In this document: positions 42,309 through 51,471 of the stretch, piece after piece
Numbering within the stretch: position 1 is the first letter of the stretch
Layout of the letters: each line of letters begins with the position of its first letter
Assembly (NCBI RefSeq): GCF_900177725.1
Contig: NZ_FXAT01000012.1
Location: 62,001 to 126,000, forward strand
Direction of reading: 5' to 3'
DNA length: 64,000 nt
From: Paraburkholderia susongensis
Lineage (GTDB): Bacteria; Pseudomonadota; Gammaproteobacteria; Burkholderiales; Burkholderiaceae
The notes under the pieces: model-generated
Told to the model about the DNA's origin: nothing
What the model saw: the letters and a program-made list of their open reading frames with translations, nothing else
The model's database searches: none
Made by a program: the position numbers and the translations under genes

Positions 42309-43149
42309 AGCACTCGAACAGGCGCTCGCGGCAAACCCGCAAAGTCTCATCGGCCGGGCGCGTCCACCAGTCGAGCCGGGAGAAAATCTCCACTTCGACG
42401 GGGCCGTCATAGCCGACGGCTTCCACCGCCGCACGCAGCCTCCTCAGATCAATGACGCCGTCGCCCATCATCCCGCGGTCCTGCAACGGGTCGCGGGTTT
42501 CGACCAGCCAGTCGCACACGTGCAGCGCAAGTATGCGTTCGCCCGCACGGGCGATGGCGGGCATCAGCGCCGGGTCCCACCAGACGTGGTAAGCGTCGAT
42601 GGCCACGCCGAAGCTTCCTTCTCGCGACGGGTCGAGCCGGTCGCACCAGTCCAGCGCCTGATCGAGCGTGTTGAGCAGACTGCGATCGGCCGCGTAGACC
42701 GGGTGCAAGGGTTCGAGCGCGATACGCACGCCGGTCTCTTTCATCGTCGGCTGCAAGGCGGCAAGGCCATCGAGAATCTGCGCGCGCGCATCGTCGACGT
42801 CGCGTGAACCGGGCGGCAGCCCGCCGACGACGGCAACCAGCACCGGCGCGCCCAGCACGGCTGCGGTCTCCAGCGCGCGGCGGTTGGAATCGATCGCGGC
42901 GCGACGAGCTGCGGCGTCGTTGGCCGCGAAATACGCCGTGCGGCAATACGCGTTGACCTTCAGGCCGGCCGCGCGAATCGCGCTGGCGGCGGCTTGCGGC
43001 TTGTCCTCGTCGATCTCCTGGCGCCACGGCGTGATCCAGCCGAAGCCCTGCTCGGCGATGCGTCCGGCCGTCACCTCGATCGGCTCGCGATAGCCGAGTG
43101 TGCCCGTGTTGATGCAACAGAGATCGCCGCGTCCGTTCAGCTCACGCAT
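42304..43149 (-). CDS. Sugar-phosphate isomerase/epimerase-type TIM-barrel protein
   Basis: 281 residues of the AP-endonuclease-2 / xylose-isomerase-like fold. The metal-binding carboxylates and histidines fit RIALEPLHPVYAADR, GVAIDAYHVWWDP, LALHVCDWLVE and PVEVEIFS. GAGG lies six bases before ATG 43149. Such proteins act as isomerases or epimerases of sugars and as dehydratases (for example dehydroshikimate dehydratase-like members). Last gene of the minus-strand operon under operator site 3. Confidence 0.82.
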   Translation of the reverse strand: MRELNGRGDLCCINTGTLGYREPIEVTAGRIAEQGFGWITPWRQEIDEDKPQAAASAIRAAGLKVNAYCRTAYFAANDAAARRAAIDSNRRALETAAVLGAPVLVAVVGGLPPGSRDVDDARAQILDGLAALQPTMKETGVRIALEPLHPVYAADRSLLNTLDQALDWCDRLDPSREGSFGVAIDAYHVWWDPALMPAIARAGERILALHVCDWLVETRDPLQDRGMMGDGVIDLRRLRAAVEAVGYDGPVEVEIFSRLDWWTRPADETLRVCRERLFECC

Positions 43150-43157
43150 GATGTGCC

Positions 43158-43931
43158 TCAGAAGCGTTGGATCATCAGGCCGCCGTCGACGCGAACTTCC
43201 TGCGCCACCGTATAGGGCAGCAGGCCAGCCGCCATCGTGCGGATCACGCGCGCCACATCTTCCGGCTGGCCCCAGCGCGGCGTCGCGGTCATGCCCTCGG
43301 CGATCAGCTTGTCGTACCTGGCCTTGGACGGCGCCGTCATCTCGGTCAGGATGAGGCCCGGCTGCACCTCGAACACACCGATGCCGTGCGGCGCGAGACG
43401 CAGCGCGAAAAGACGCGCCGCCATCGACAGCGCGCTCTTCGACATGCAATATTCACCGCGCTCGATGGTGGCGACCACCGCATTCGACGACGTCACGAAG
43501 ACGATGCTGCGCGCGCCCTCGCCAGCCGGCGCCTGCGCCGTCATGAGTCTCGCCACCGCCTGCGTCAGAAAGAAGGTGCCGCGGGCGTTGATGTCGAGGC
43601 AGCGGTCGTAGCTTTGCGCGCTCACCTCGAGCAGGTCACCGCGGCTGAGCACCGAGACGCCCGCATTGTTGACCAGGCAGTCGATGGCGCCGAAGCGTTC
43701 GATGATCGCGGCCAGCACGCTCGCGTGGCCGTCGATGTCGCCGATGTCGAGATCGAAGGGCAAGCACACTCGGCCCAGCGCCTCCACCTCGGCAACGAGC
43801 GTGTCAAGCCGGTCCGCGTCGTCGAGGGCGATGGCGGCGATGTCGAAGCCTTCGGCGGCGAGCGCCAGCGCCGCCGCGCGCCCGATTCCGCGCGAAGCGC
43901 CGGTTACGATAGCAGTCCTTATCATGTTCAT
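43158..43931 (-). CDS. Short-chain dehydrogenase/reductase, second copy
   Basis: 257 residues, TGASRGIGRAAAL cofactor site, NNAGVSVL, and Tyr-Lys in ERGEYCMSKSA. It is a paralogue of the SDR at 33100. The ATG at 43931 overlaps the acyl-CoA dehydrogenase stop (ATGA); an ATG two codons later is also possible. It lies nine bases before the TIM-barrel gene. Confidence 0.87.
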   Translation of the reverse strand: MNMIRTAIVTGASRGIGRAAALALAAEGFDIAAIALDDADRLDTLVAEVEALGRVCLPFDLDIGDIDGHASVLAAIIERFGAIDCLVNNAGVSVLSRGDLLEVSAQSYDRCLDINARGTFFLTQAVARLMTAQAPAGEGARSIVFVTSSNAVVATIERGEYCMSKSALSMAARLFALRLAPHGIGVFEVQPGLILTEMTAPSKARYDKLIAEGMTATPRWGQPEDVARVIRTMAAGLLPYTVAQEVRVDGGLMIQRF

Positions 43932-45061
43932 GCCTTGAGCAATTGGCGCGCGATGATGACCCGCTGGATCTGGTTCGTGCCTTCGTAGATCTGCGTGATC
44001 TTGGCGTCGCGGTACAGGCGTTCGACTTCGAAGCCGCGGATGTAGCCGCTGCCGCCGAAGATCTGGATCGCGTTGCTGGTGTGCTGAACGGCCGCATCGC
44101 CGGCGAAGCACTTGGCCATCGACGCCGCGGCGGTCGCCTCGATGCCCGCGTCCAACCTGGCCGCGGCGGAGCGCACCAGCAGCCGGGCCGCCTCGGCATC
44201 CTTGGCCATGTCGGCCAGCATGAACTGGATCGCCTGAAACTCGGCGATCGCCTGGCCGAACTGCTTGCGCATCCTGGCCTGTTCGATGCTCGCTTCCAGC
44301 GCAGCCTGCACGATGCCCACGGCCAGCGCCCCGATGCCGACGCGCCCCTTCTCCAGCACGCTCATCATCATGTGAAAGCCGCGGCCCTCCGTGCCGAGCA
44401 GCGCGTCCGCCGGCAGCTTCACGTCGTCGAAATGCAGCTCGCCGACCTGCGACGCGCGCTGGCCTAGCTTGTGTTCCTTGGGCCCGCGCGACACGCCTCG
44501 CGACGCGCAATCGACGATGAAGATACTCATGCCGCGCTTGCCCGCGGCCGGATCGGTACGCGCCAGCACGAGCGCCACGTCGGCGACCGGCGCGTTATGA
44601 ATCCACAGCTTCGAACCGCTGAGCGACCAGCCGTCGCCTTCGCGCACGGCGGTCGTCTTCACGCCGGATACATCGCTTCCCGCGCCCGCTTCGGTGATGC
44701 AATATGCGCCCTTCGACTTCGCGCGCACGAGAGGTCCGAGCCAGCGGTCGATCTGCGCGGGCGTGCCGTGCCTGCTCAGCAAGGTGCCGAGCAACTCGAC
44801 CAGACCGCACTGGTCCGCGACGGATGCATAGCCGCGGCTGAGCTCCTCCATCACGATCGAATAGGCGAGGCAATCCAGCCCCGCGCCGCCCATGGATTCC
44901 GGCACCGTGATGCCAAACAGCCCGGTCTCGCCCATCTGCCGGTAGATGTCGGCCGGAAAGCTCTCGTCCCGGTCGAACCCCTCGGCCTGCGGCCGGATGA
45001 CCTCGTTGGAAAAGCGGCGAGCCATGTCGGCCACTTGCTGGTGCTCGGTGGACAGAATCAC
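43928..45061 (-). CDS. Acyl-CoA dehydrogenase, second copy
   Basis: 377 residues from a GTG at 45061 with GGAG five bases upstream. The sequence begins ILSTEHQQVADMARRFSNEV and has YCITEAGAGSDVSGVKTTAV, QIFGGSGYIRGFEVERLYRD and the canonical catalytic Glu in IYEGTNQIQRV. It is a short-chain/isovaleryl-type acyl-CoA dehydrogenase. First gene of the operon with site 3 inside its promoter. Confidence 0.88.
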   Translation of the reverse strand: MILSTEHQQVADMARRFSNEVIRPQAEGFDRDESFPADIYRQMGETGLFGITVPESMGGAGLDCLAYSIVMEELSRGYASVADQCGLVELLGTLLSRHGTPAQIDRWLGPLVRAKSKGAYCITEAGAGSDVSGVKTTAVREGDGWSLSGSKLWIHNAPVADVALVLARTDPAAGKRGMSIFIVDCASRGVSRGPKEHKLGQRASQVGELHFDDVKLPADALLGTEGRGFHMMMSVLEKGRVGIGALAVGIVQAALEASIEQARMRKQFGQAIAEFQAIQFMLADMAKDAEAARLLVRSAAARLDAGIEATAAASMAKCFAGDAAVQHTSNAIQIFGGSGYIRGFEVERLYRDAKITQIYEGTNQIQRVIIARQLLKA

Positions 45062-45156
45062 CTCGTCTCCTCTATTGGGGGCGGCATTTCGAAACCGCAA
45101 TACGTTTATGACAGCGCCGGTGCATCAACTCGATGAATCGCCGTTGCGGTCATGAA

Positions 45157-45185
45157 ACTTTAAGCCAGTTAGATCGATCTAGCAA
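45157..45185 (-). promoter_or_regulatory. Promoter of the 45061 operon
   Basis: On the minus strand TTGCTA (45185-45180), a 17-base spacer, and TAAAGT (45162-45157). The operator at 45170-45181 overlaps the -35 and spacer, as at 27071. Confidence 0.5.
45170..45181. promoter_or_regulatory. TAGATCGATCTA operator, site 3
   Basis: Third identical copy of the palindrome, 109 bases upstream of the acyl-CoA dehydrogenase start. It ties this minus-strand operon to the LacI regulon. Confidence 0.78.
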
Positions 45186-45338
45186 GCGTCATCCACTGGA
45201 CACTCGCGGCGTTGCGAAGGCGGGTCAGGCTATGATGGCGCGGCGCATCGCGCACGGTTTGCTTCTATCGACCATCGTTCTGTCCGTCCTCAGGCGCTGC
45301 CGTGCTGCCCGTTCAAACTCCCGCTAGAGATTAAACGT

Positions 45339-45722
45339 GTGACGAAGGAAACGACTTATCGGATCGAGGTGCAGTTCGGCGATTGCGACCCGGCGGGTAT
45401 CGTCTTTTTCCCGAATTTTTCTCGCTGGATGGACGCTGCATCGCATGACTATTTCCTGCAATGCGGTTTGCCGCCCCGGCGGAAAATGGAGTCGCTGCCC
45501 GGCTGCATAGGCGTGCCTCTTCTAGAGATCCATAGCCGCTTTCACACTTCGGCGACTTACGGGGAAATGCTCCACATCCGCACTTCCACTGAAGAGTGGC
45601 GCGGCAAGGTCTTCGTTCAGCGGCACCGTGCCTTGCGCGGATACTTCGTGTTTATTACGCCGCGGACACCCATTTCCACCGCACGTCGACTTTCGCATGC
45701 CTCGCCAGCGTCCGGTCGCTAG
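45339..45722 (+). pseudogene. 4-hydroxybenzoyl-CoA-thioesterase-like protein, C-terminus lost
   Basis: A GTG start. The hot-dog thioesterase motif YRIEVQFGDCDPAGIVFFPN (with the active-site Asp) is intact, followed by FSRWMDAASHDYF and STEEWRGKVFVQRHRALRG. Family members then need another 25-30 residues of beta strand. Instead the frame runs into unrelated Arg/Ser-rich sequence and stops at 45722, so a frameshift or rearrangement at about 45635 is likely. It may once have released CoA in the neighbouring pathway. Confidence 0.65.
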
Positions 45723-46214
45723 TTGCGCTCCACATGAACCGGGACGTCGATGGTCTACTACGTCGAGTGTGCACTGGGTCAGATCCGGGTTGGCAATCAA
45801 CTTGAACGGCTCAAAGAAATTCGACCCATCTTGGCGAGCGCCGCGCCGGCATGCCAGTTGACCCACCCGGATGTTACGTCCTGAAAATCGAAGGGCGACA
45901 GCACTGCCTTCACGGCGATGCTGACGCCACTCGTCGATATCATGAGCGTCAACGCGCCTGGAATGGCGGTGCCAAGGTTCTCGAAGCGTCCTGCTGTCTC
46001 GAACGGGATCGTGAACCATGCTCACGAGCCTGGGGCGGCCGCCGCTCGATTAAAGGCTGGTAAGGCCGATACTGGAGTTCAGCAACGCAACCTCGTTGTC
46101 GTAGCCTGACTACATTCGGACCAGGCTTCCGCAGACGTGATGGGACTGGCCGCTCCCCAGCGCCAGCCTTGTGTGCCGTCGATTTACTGCACTGGGAACG
46201 CGGGCAACATGCAT
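45723..46214. other. Gene-free, probably decayed stretch
   Basis: No frame on either strand resembles a known protein. Plus-strand pieces such as QIRVGNQLERLKEIRPILAS look protein-like but are interrupted by stops within 50 codons. It is probably a scar between the catabolic island and the hydantoin cluster. Confidence 0.45.
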
Positions 46215-47486
46215 CTACTGAGCACGCGATAGCGTCGTGTCAAGGTCCCTCAGTGTTTGATACAGCACACGGGTCCCGTCCAGCAACTGCCCGGGTTCGA
46301 TCCACTCTTCCGGACAATGACTACGGCCGCTCAGGCAGGGGATAAAGATCATGCCCATCGGCCCCAACGGGGCGGCGTAAACTGCGTCGTGACCGGCGCC
46401 GCTGGGCATGCGCATATTGGCGTAACCCAGCGCACCGGCAGCACGCTCGACGGCGTCCATCACCAGTGGCGCGCAGTCAGTCGGCGTGGCGCGGCTGACG
46501 TGGTGGGCTTGCGCCGACACACGGACTTCGCGCAAGGCCGACTCGACGGAAGCCAGCAATGCTTCCGGAAAGCTGTCGAGCACGGCATTGCTGTCGCTGC
46601 GCACTTCCAACATCATCTCAACGTGGCCGGGCACGGCATTCGGCACATTGGGTGTCATCGTGATGCGGCCGATGGTCGCCACCACATAATGCGGCGTACC
46701 GCTCATCTGTGCTGCACGCCGGTAAGCCGCGTCGATCAGGCGCGCGGCGCCCACTAGCGCGTCGCGACGGATGTCCATCGGCGTGGTGCCGGCGTGATCG
46801 GGCTGGCCGGTCACCACGATGCGCACGCGGCGAATACCGACGATGTTGGTGACCACGCCGATAGGTAGTCGGCGCGTTTCCAGCACTGGACCTTGCTCGA
46901 TATGCAATTCAACGAAGGCCGCCACGCTATCGGGCTGGCGGATCGGCGCTGCCAATTTGGCCGGATCTCCGCCGATACGCGCGATGCCTTGGGCCAGTGT
47001 TTCGCCGACAGGGTTGGTCGAGGCCAACATGCCGGCGTCGAGCAAGCCGGCCATGGCACGACTGCCAATGCAGGAAATGCCGTAGTCGCTCGGCTCTTCC
47101 GACAGGAAATCGACCACCTCGAACGGATGCTCCCATACGATGCCCTGCTCGTGCAGCGAATGTGCAATCTCGATGCCGGCCAGCACGCCGATGATGCCGT
47201 CGAAGCGGCCGCCGCCGACCACCGTATCGCAATGTGAGCCGGTGACCAGCGGTGCACGCGTGGCACCGCGACCATCCCGGCGGCCGACCAGGTTGCCACC
47301 GGCATCCTGCGTGACCGTGAGGCCGGCTGCTTCGAACTCCGTGCGCAGCCAGGCGCGTGCCTCGAGAAATTCCGGCGAGAATGCGCGCCGCGTCCAGGCT
47401 GTGTCAGGACGCGTCATCCTCGCCAGCGTATGGACACGCTGCCACAGGCGTTCGGCATTGAGAGGCGGAAAGGCGATTTGTGTCAT
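46215..47486 (-). CDS. Zn-dependent N-carbamoyl-amino-acid hydrolase / allantoate amidohydrolase family
   Basis: 423 residues of the M20-related carbamoylase/ureidoglycolate group. Metal ligands fit VTGSHCDTVVGGGRFDG (His, Asp), EEPSD (Glu) and SGAGHDAVY (His). The lid-domain substrate segment is GQPDHAGTTPMDIRRDA. It hydrolyses an N-carbamoyl or allantoate-like product of the adjacent cyclic amidohydrolase. The ATG at 47486 lies 11 bases after that gene's stop; an ATG at 47519 would overlap it. Confidence 0.87.
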   Translation of the reverse strand: MTQIAFPPLNAERLWQRVHTLARMTRPDTAWTRRAFSPEFLEARAWLRTEFEAAGLTVTQDAGGNLVGRRDGRGATRAPLVTGSHCDTVVGGGRFDGIIGVLAGIEIAHSLHEQGIVWEHPFEVVDFLSEEPSDYGISCIGSRAMAGLLDAGMLASTNPVGETLAQGIARIGGDPAKLAAPIRQPDSVAAFVELHIEQGPVLETRRLPIGVVTNIVGIRRVRIVVTGQPDHAGTTPMDIRRDALVGAARLIDAAYRRAAQMSGTPHYVVATIGRITMTPNVPNAVPGHVEMMLEVRSDSNAVLDSFPEALLASVESALREVRVSAQAHHVSRATPTDCAPLVMDAVERAAGALGYANMRMPSGAGHDAVYAAPLGPMGMIFIPCLSGRSHCPEEWIEPGQLLDGTRVLYQTLRDLDTTLSRAQ

Positions 47487-47496
47487 GGGGACTCGC

Positions 47497-48864
47497 TCAG
47501 TGCTGCACGCCAGCGGCATGTGGGCGCAGGAACGCGCCGTAGCCGGCTTGATTGGTGATCTTGCTGCCGTCGAACACCAGCGTCCCTCGACAATACGTGG
47601 CGGCTACACGCACCGTAAATTCCATGCCTTCGAAGTTGCTCCACTGCACCGCCGCCAGACTGTTGGACGGGTCGAACGCGTAGCGCTTCGGATCGAGGAT
47701 CACGATATCGGCATCGGCGCCGGATCGGAACGAGCCTTTGCGGTCATCTAGCAGGAAATGGCGCGCCGGATTGCTGCACAACTGGCGGGCGACCATGGTC
47801 GGGGCGATGCCGCGAGCCTCACAACCGCTCCAGAAGGCAGGAAGCAGCGTTTCCAGGCCTGGGCCGCCAGATGAATTCTTGAACACGTTGGGATTACCCT
47901 TGCGTTCGAGGCCCCAACTGACGTGGTCTGACGAAACGAAGGTGCAATCGCCATTGGCGATGTGCGTCCACAGCAACTCTGTTTCCGCTTTCGGGCGAAT
48001 CGGTGGGTAGTGCTTGGTACGGGCACCGAAACGACGCGTGTGTTCCTCGTGATTGAGCATCAGGTACTGCACGCAAGTTTCGATACTGCTGCGATGACCA
48101 GCACGCCGATACATATTGCAGACTTCGAAGCCGCGCGCAGTCGACACGTGCACAGCATGCGCGCGCGCGCCGGTCTCAGCGCCGATTTCATAAATCAGGG
48201 AAGTGGCCAGGTTTTCTATCAACGGCGTGTGCGCACGCAGGAAAGCGTCCCAGCCGGTATCACCGGCTTCGCTCATGCGACGGATGTTCTTGCGCGTCAG
48301 TTCCTGCATCTGGTTATGTACGCTGCACGCCAGTCCCGATGGGCCGATCAGCCGAAAGGCTTCGTACAGGTCGTCTTCCTCCAGACGCGGGAAGCGGCCC
48401 GGTGTCGCTTCAAAAGTGGAAAACTTGAAAGCGCAGACGCCGCCGTCGATTAGGCCACTGGCGGCTGCCATGCCATGCTTTTCATTGAGCGTGCCGAACA
48501 GGGCCACGTCGACGTGACAGTCGCGTTCGACTTCGGCGATCTTGGCGTCCAGATGCTCGCGCGAAGCGACAGGCTCCGGATCATCGTACGGCATGTCGAC
48601 CATCACCGTGACGCCCCCCGCCGCCGCCGCGCGTGAGGCCCAGCCGAGTCCTTCCTGATTGGCCTGGCTGCCCGAATGCACCTGGCCGTCCACCACACCA
48701 GGCAGCACCCATTGGCCGCGTGCGTCCACCGAGTCGCGCGCTGCCGGTGCGGCACCGGTGCCGCGCTCGACAATCTTGCCGTCACGTACCGCCAGCCAGC
48801 CGCCTTCCACCACGCAGTCTGCATCGACCAGATTGCCCTGCACCACCAAATCGAAATCACTCAT
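47497..48864 (-). CDS. Cyclic amidohydrolase (dihydropyrimidinase/allantoinase-like)
   Basis: 455 residues. The layout is that of the hydantoinase/allantoinase superfamily: a small beta domain at the ends and a TIM barrel between. The carbamylated-lysine candidate is in AFKFSTFE, with His in HAVHVSTARG and Asp in SSDHVSWG. The usual DxHxH metal motif reads VDGQVHSG, with Gln in place of the first His. GGAGG is six bases before ATG 48864. It opens the ring of a cyclic ureide, feeding the carbamoylase. Confidence 0.85.
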   Translation of the reverse strand: MSDFDLVVQGNLVDADCVVEGGWLAVRDGKIVERGTGAAPAARDSVDARGQWVLPGVVDGQVHSGSQANQEGLGWASRAAAAGGVTVMVDMPYDDPEPVASREHLDAKIAEVERDCHVDVALFGTLNEKHGMAAASGLIDGGVCAFKFSTFEATPGRFPRLEEDDLYEAFRLIGPSGLACSVHNQMQELTRKNIRRMSEAGDTGWDAFLRAHTPLIENLATSLIYEIGAETGARAHAVHVSTARGFEVCNMYRRAGHRSSIETCVQYLMLNHEEHTRRFGARTKHYPPIRPKAETELLWTHIANGDCTFVSSDHVSWGLERKGNPNVFKNSSGGPGLETLLPAFWSGCEARGIAPTMVARQLCSNPARHFLLDDRKGSFRSGADADIVILDPKRYAFDPSNSLAAVQWSNFEGMEFTVRVAATYCRGTLVFDGSKITNQAGYGAFLRPHAAGVQH

Positions 48865-48971
48865 GACCTGCCTCCTGTTCTCAGATAAACACCTGTGGGC
48901 CGCAGTGTAGGCAGTGTCAAACCAGAATGTCATATACTGATTTATCTACTATTCATAACATCAGGTTAAGG

Positions 48972-49865
48972 ATGCGACTCAATCTTCGGCAAATCGAAGT
49001 CTTTCGCGCGATCATGGTGACGGGCTCGATCAGTGGCGCCGCCAAGCTGCTGAACGTGTCTCAGCCCGCCGTGTCGCGGCTCCTTTCCTATGTGGAGCAA
49101 CGTCTTCGCCTGACGCTGTTCGAACGCATCAAGGGACGGTTGTATCCCACGCCAGAAGCCAGGCGGCTGCTCGAAGAAGTCAACGTCGTGTACCAAAGCG
49201 TGCAGCGCGTCAATGAAGTCGCCGAGGACTTGATACAGCACCGTGCCAGCCACCTGCGCATTGGCTGCAGTCTCAATCTGGGCCAGTCGCTGTTACCGCT
49301 GGTCATTGCCGCGTTCGCGCGCGATTTTCCTGACGTACGGGTGATTCTGCATACCACTTCGCCAAATCTGGTGATACAGGCCCTGCTGACTCAACAAATT
49401 GAACTAGGCGTGGCCTACATGCCGGCGAGCCATCCCAATTTGTGCGAGGAGAGACTTTACGAGAACTGCATCGTGGCAGCGATGCCGGCCGACCATCCAT
49501 TGGCCGCGCGTGAAAGGCTGCAGGTGGCCGACCTGGCGGGCGAGGCATTCATCGGCTATAGCAGCGACATTCCTTTCGGTGATCTGGTCGGGCAATTGTT
49601 CGACTCGGCCGAGCATTCACCCGAGCCGCGTATCGAGGTGCAACAGGTGCATGTAGCGTGTGCCTTGGTCGAGGCTGGCCTCGGCATTGCCCTGGTCGAC
49701 GAACAGACGGTGGCACATGGCACCTGGCAGCGGCTGATAACGCGTCCGCTCGAGCAGACCATCAGCGCGCCTGTACAGGTATTCCATCGTCTATATGAGC
49801 CGCTCTCGCGCACTGCGCAAGCGTTTGTCGGCACACTGCGCGCGTTTCGCGATCAGCGCTTTTGA
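48972..49865 (+). CDS. LysR-type regulator of the cyclic-ureide cluster
   Basis: 297 residues from ATG 48972. Helix-turn-helix: FRAIMVTGSISGAAKLLNVS then QPAVSRLLSYVEQRLRLTLF. It is divergent from the cyclic amidohydrolase with a 107-base AT-rich spacer, the classical LysR arrangement, and also precedes the transporter and racemase genes. Effector probably an allantoin- or hydantoin-like compound. Confidence 0.9.
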   Translation: MRLNLRQIEVFRAIMVTGSISGAAKLLNVSQPAVSRLLSYVEQRLRLTLFERIKGRLYPTPEARRLLEEVNVVYQSVQRVNEVAEDLIQHRASHLRIGCSLNLGQSLLPLVIAAFARDFPDVRVILHTTSPNLVIQALLTQQIELGVAYMPASHPNLCEERLYENCIVAAMPADHPLAARERLQVADLAGEAFIGYSSDIPFGDLVGQLFDSAEHSPEPRIEVQQVHVACALVEAGLGIALVDEQTVAHGTWQRLITRPLEQTISAPVQVFHRLYEPLSRTAQAFVGTLRAFRDQRF

Positions 49866-50050
49866 GTTCACCGGGTATTAGAGTTTGGGTTGGTGGCTAC
49901 GCAGAACTTAACATCATGTTATGCCTTGGCGACATAAAGTAATGCGACAGGCACGGCGGCAGGTCCTAGAATCCGCACACATCGCTCGGTCCGTGGTGCT
50001 GTATGTGCAGCGCTGGAAACCGAAGCTAAAAGTGAATCTGGAGACTGTTA

Positions 50051-51412
50051 ATGCCCCAATCCATTTCCCCCCCGGCCGTCGCCGACAACCAGCGACCCGA
50101 GACGGGACTGCACGCCGCCCCCAACCTCGTCCGGGTTGGCCGGCGCGCGGTTGCGGCTGCCTCGATCGGCAATGCGCTGGAATGGTACGACTTTTCGATC
50201 TACGCCTTCTTTGCGATCTATTTCGCCAACAACTTTTTCATTCGCGCTGACAGCGGCACGCGCCTGCTCGAGGCGTTTCTGGCCTTTGGCCTCGGTTACG
50301 TGATCCGCCCCCTAGGCGCACTTGTGCTGGGGAGCTATGGTGACCGCGCCGGCCGCAAGGCAGCCCTGACCATGACCATCTCCATCATGGCATTGGGCAC
50401 GCTGGTCATCGCCGTGGCACCAACGTACGCTGCCATCGGCGTCGGTGCGCCGATCCTGATCGTATGCGGCCGGTTATTGCAAGGTTTCTCCGCGGGTGGG
50501 GAGGTTGGCGGGGCGGCAGCGTTTCTCGTCGAGCACGCACCGCCCGAGAAGAAGGGCAAGTACGCCTCCTGGCTGCAAGCCAGTATGGGCATCACCAATA
50601 TCCTCGCGGCGCTGGTGGCAACGATCGTCACCATGAGCTTCACGTCGGAGCAAATCAACGACTGGGCCTGGCGCATTCCCTTCCTGCTGGGTCTGTCCAT
50701 TCTGCCCGTCGGATTGTGGCTGCGCCGGACACTGCATGAAACGCCAGCGTTCGAGGCGGAGAAGCTTCGTCAGCAGCATGACGGATGCACGGAGCGCGCA
50801 CCTTTGCTGCAGGTGGTGCGTGATTACCCGCGCCAGTTGCTGGCGGGCGTCGGCCTGTCGATCCTGTGGGTCGTGTCGGTGTATGTGCTGATCATTTTCC
50901 TGCCGACCCATGCGCAGCGGGCCTGGCACTTCACAGGGGCGCAAGCGTTTCGCGCCTCATTAGTCGGTAATTGCCTGCTGGTGGGCGGATGTGTGTTTGC
51001 AGGCACATTGTCCGACAGGTTCGGACGGGCGCGCGTGCTGACCACTGCGGCGCTATTGCTGCTGGTCACCGTGTATCCGGCGCTGATGTGGCTCGATGCT
51101 GCACGTACACCAATGGTGCTGATCATCGTGCAGTCGCTCCTGTGCGTGCTGGTATCACTGTTTTCGGGAGTGGCGCCCTCGGCCCTGTCGGAAGTGTTTC
51201 CAACACGCGTGCGGGCGACCGGCATGTCGGTCGCCTATAACACCGCCTCTGCTGTGTTTGGCGGCTTCGCCCCAGCCATACTGACGTGGCTCTACAACGA
51301 GACCGGCAGCCCCTTCGCCCCTGCCTGGTATGTGATGGCCGCCGCGCTGATCGGTCTGTTCGCAGTTGGCCGCATCGACAAGTTACGGCCGAAGGCGCCG
51401 GTGAGCGCCTGA
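50051..51412 (+). CDS. MHS-family MFS transporter
   Basis: 453 residues. The metabolite:proton symporter signature ASIGNALEWYDFSIYAFFAI lies at the first helix and RPLGALVLGSYGDRAGRKAA at the second loop. Twelve helices are present. It lies between LysR and the racemase in the cyclic-ureide cluster and should import its substrate. The 185-base gap after the LysR gene may carry a separate promoter. Confidence 0.88.
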   Translation: MPQSISPPAVADNQRPETGLHAAPNLVRVGRRAVAAASIGNALEWYDFSIYAFFAIYFANNFFIRADSGTRLLEAFLAFGLGYVIRPLGALVLGSYGDRAGRKAALTMTISIMALGTLVIAVAPTYAAIGVGAPILIVCGRLLQGFSAGGEVGGAAAFLVEHAPPEKKGKYASWLQASMGITNILAALVATIVTMSFTSEQINDWAWRIPFLLGLSILPVGLWLRRTLHETPAFEAEKLRQQHDGCTERAPLLQVVRDYPRQLLAGVGLSILWVVSVYVLIIFLPTHAQRAWHFTGAQAFRASLVGNCLLVGGCVFAGTLSDRFGRARVLTTAALLLLVTVYPALMWLDAARTPMVLIIVQSLLCVLVSLFSGVAPSALSEVFPTRVRATGMSVAYNTASAVFGGFAPAILTWLYNETGSPFAPAWYVMAAALIGLFAVGRIDKLRPKAPVSA

Positions 51413-51471
51413 AGTAACGTCGTGCATTCGCCAGGCTTAACCCGGCATCCTCTTCGAGCCTCCATCTCGCC

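Noticed and set aside
45522..46025. A 167-codon minus-strand frame over the decayed stretch
   Set aside because: Composition and lack of any motif suggest chance. It also overlaps the thioesterase coding strand.
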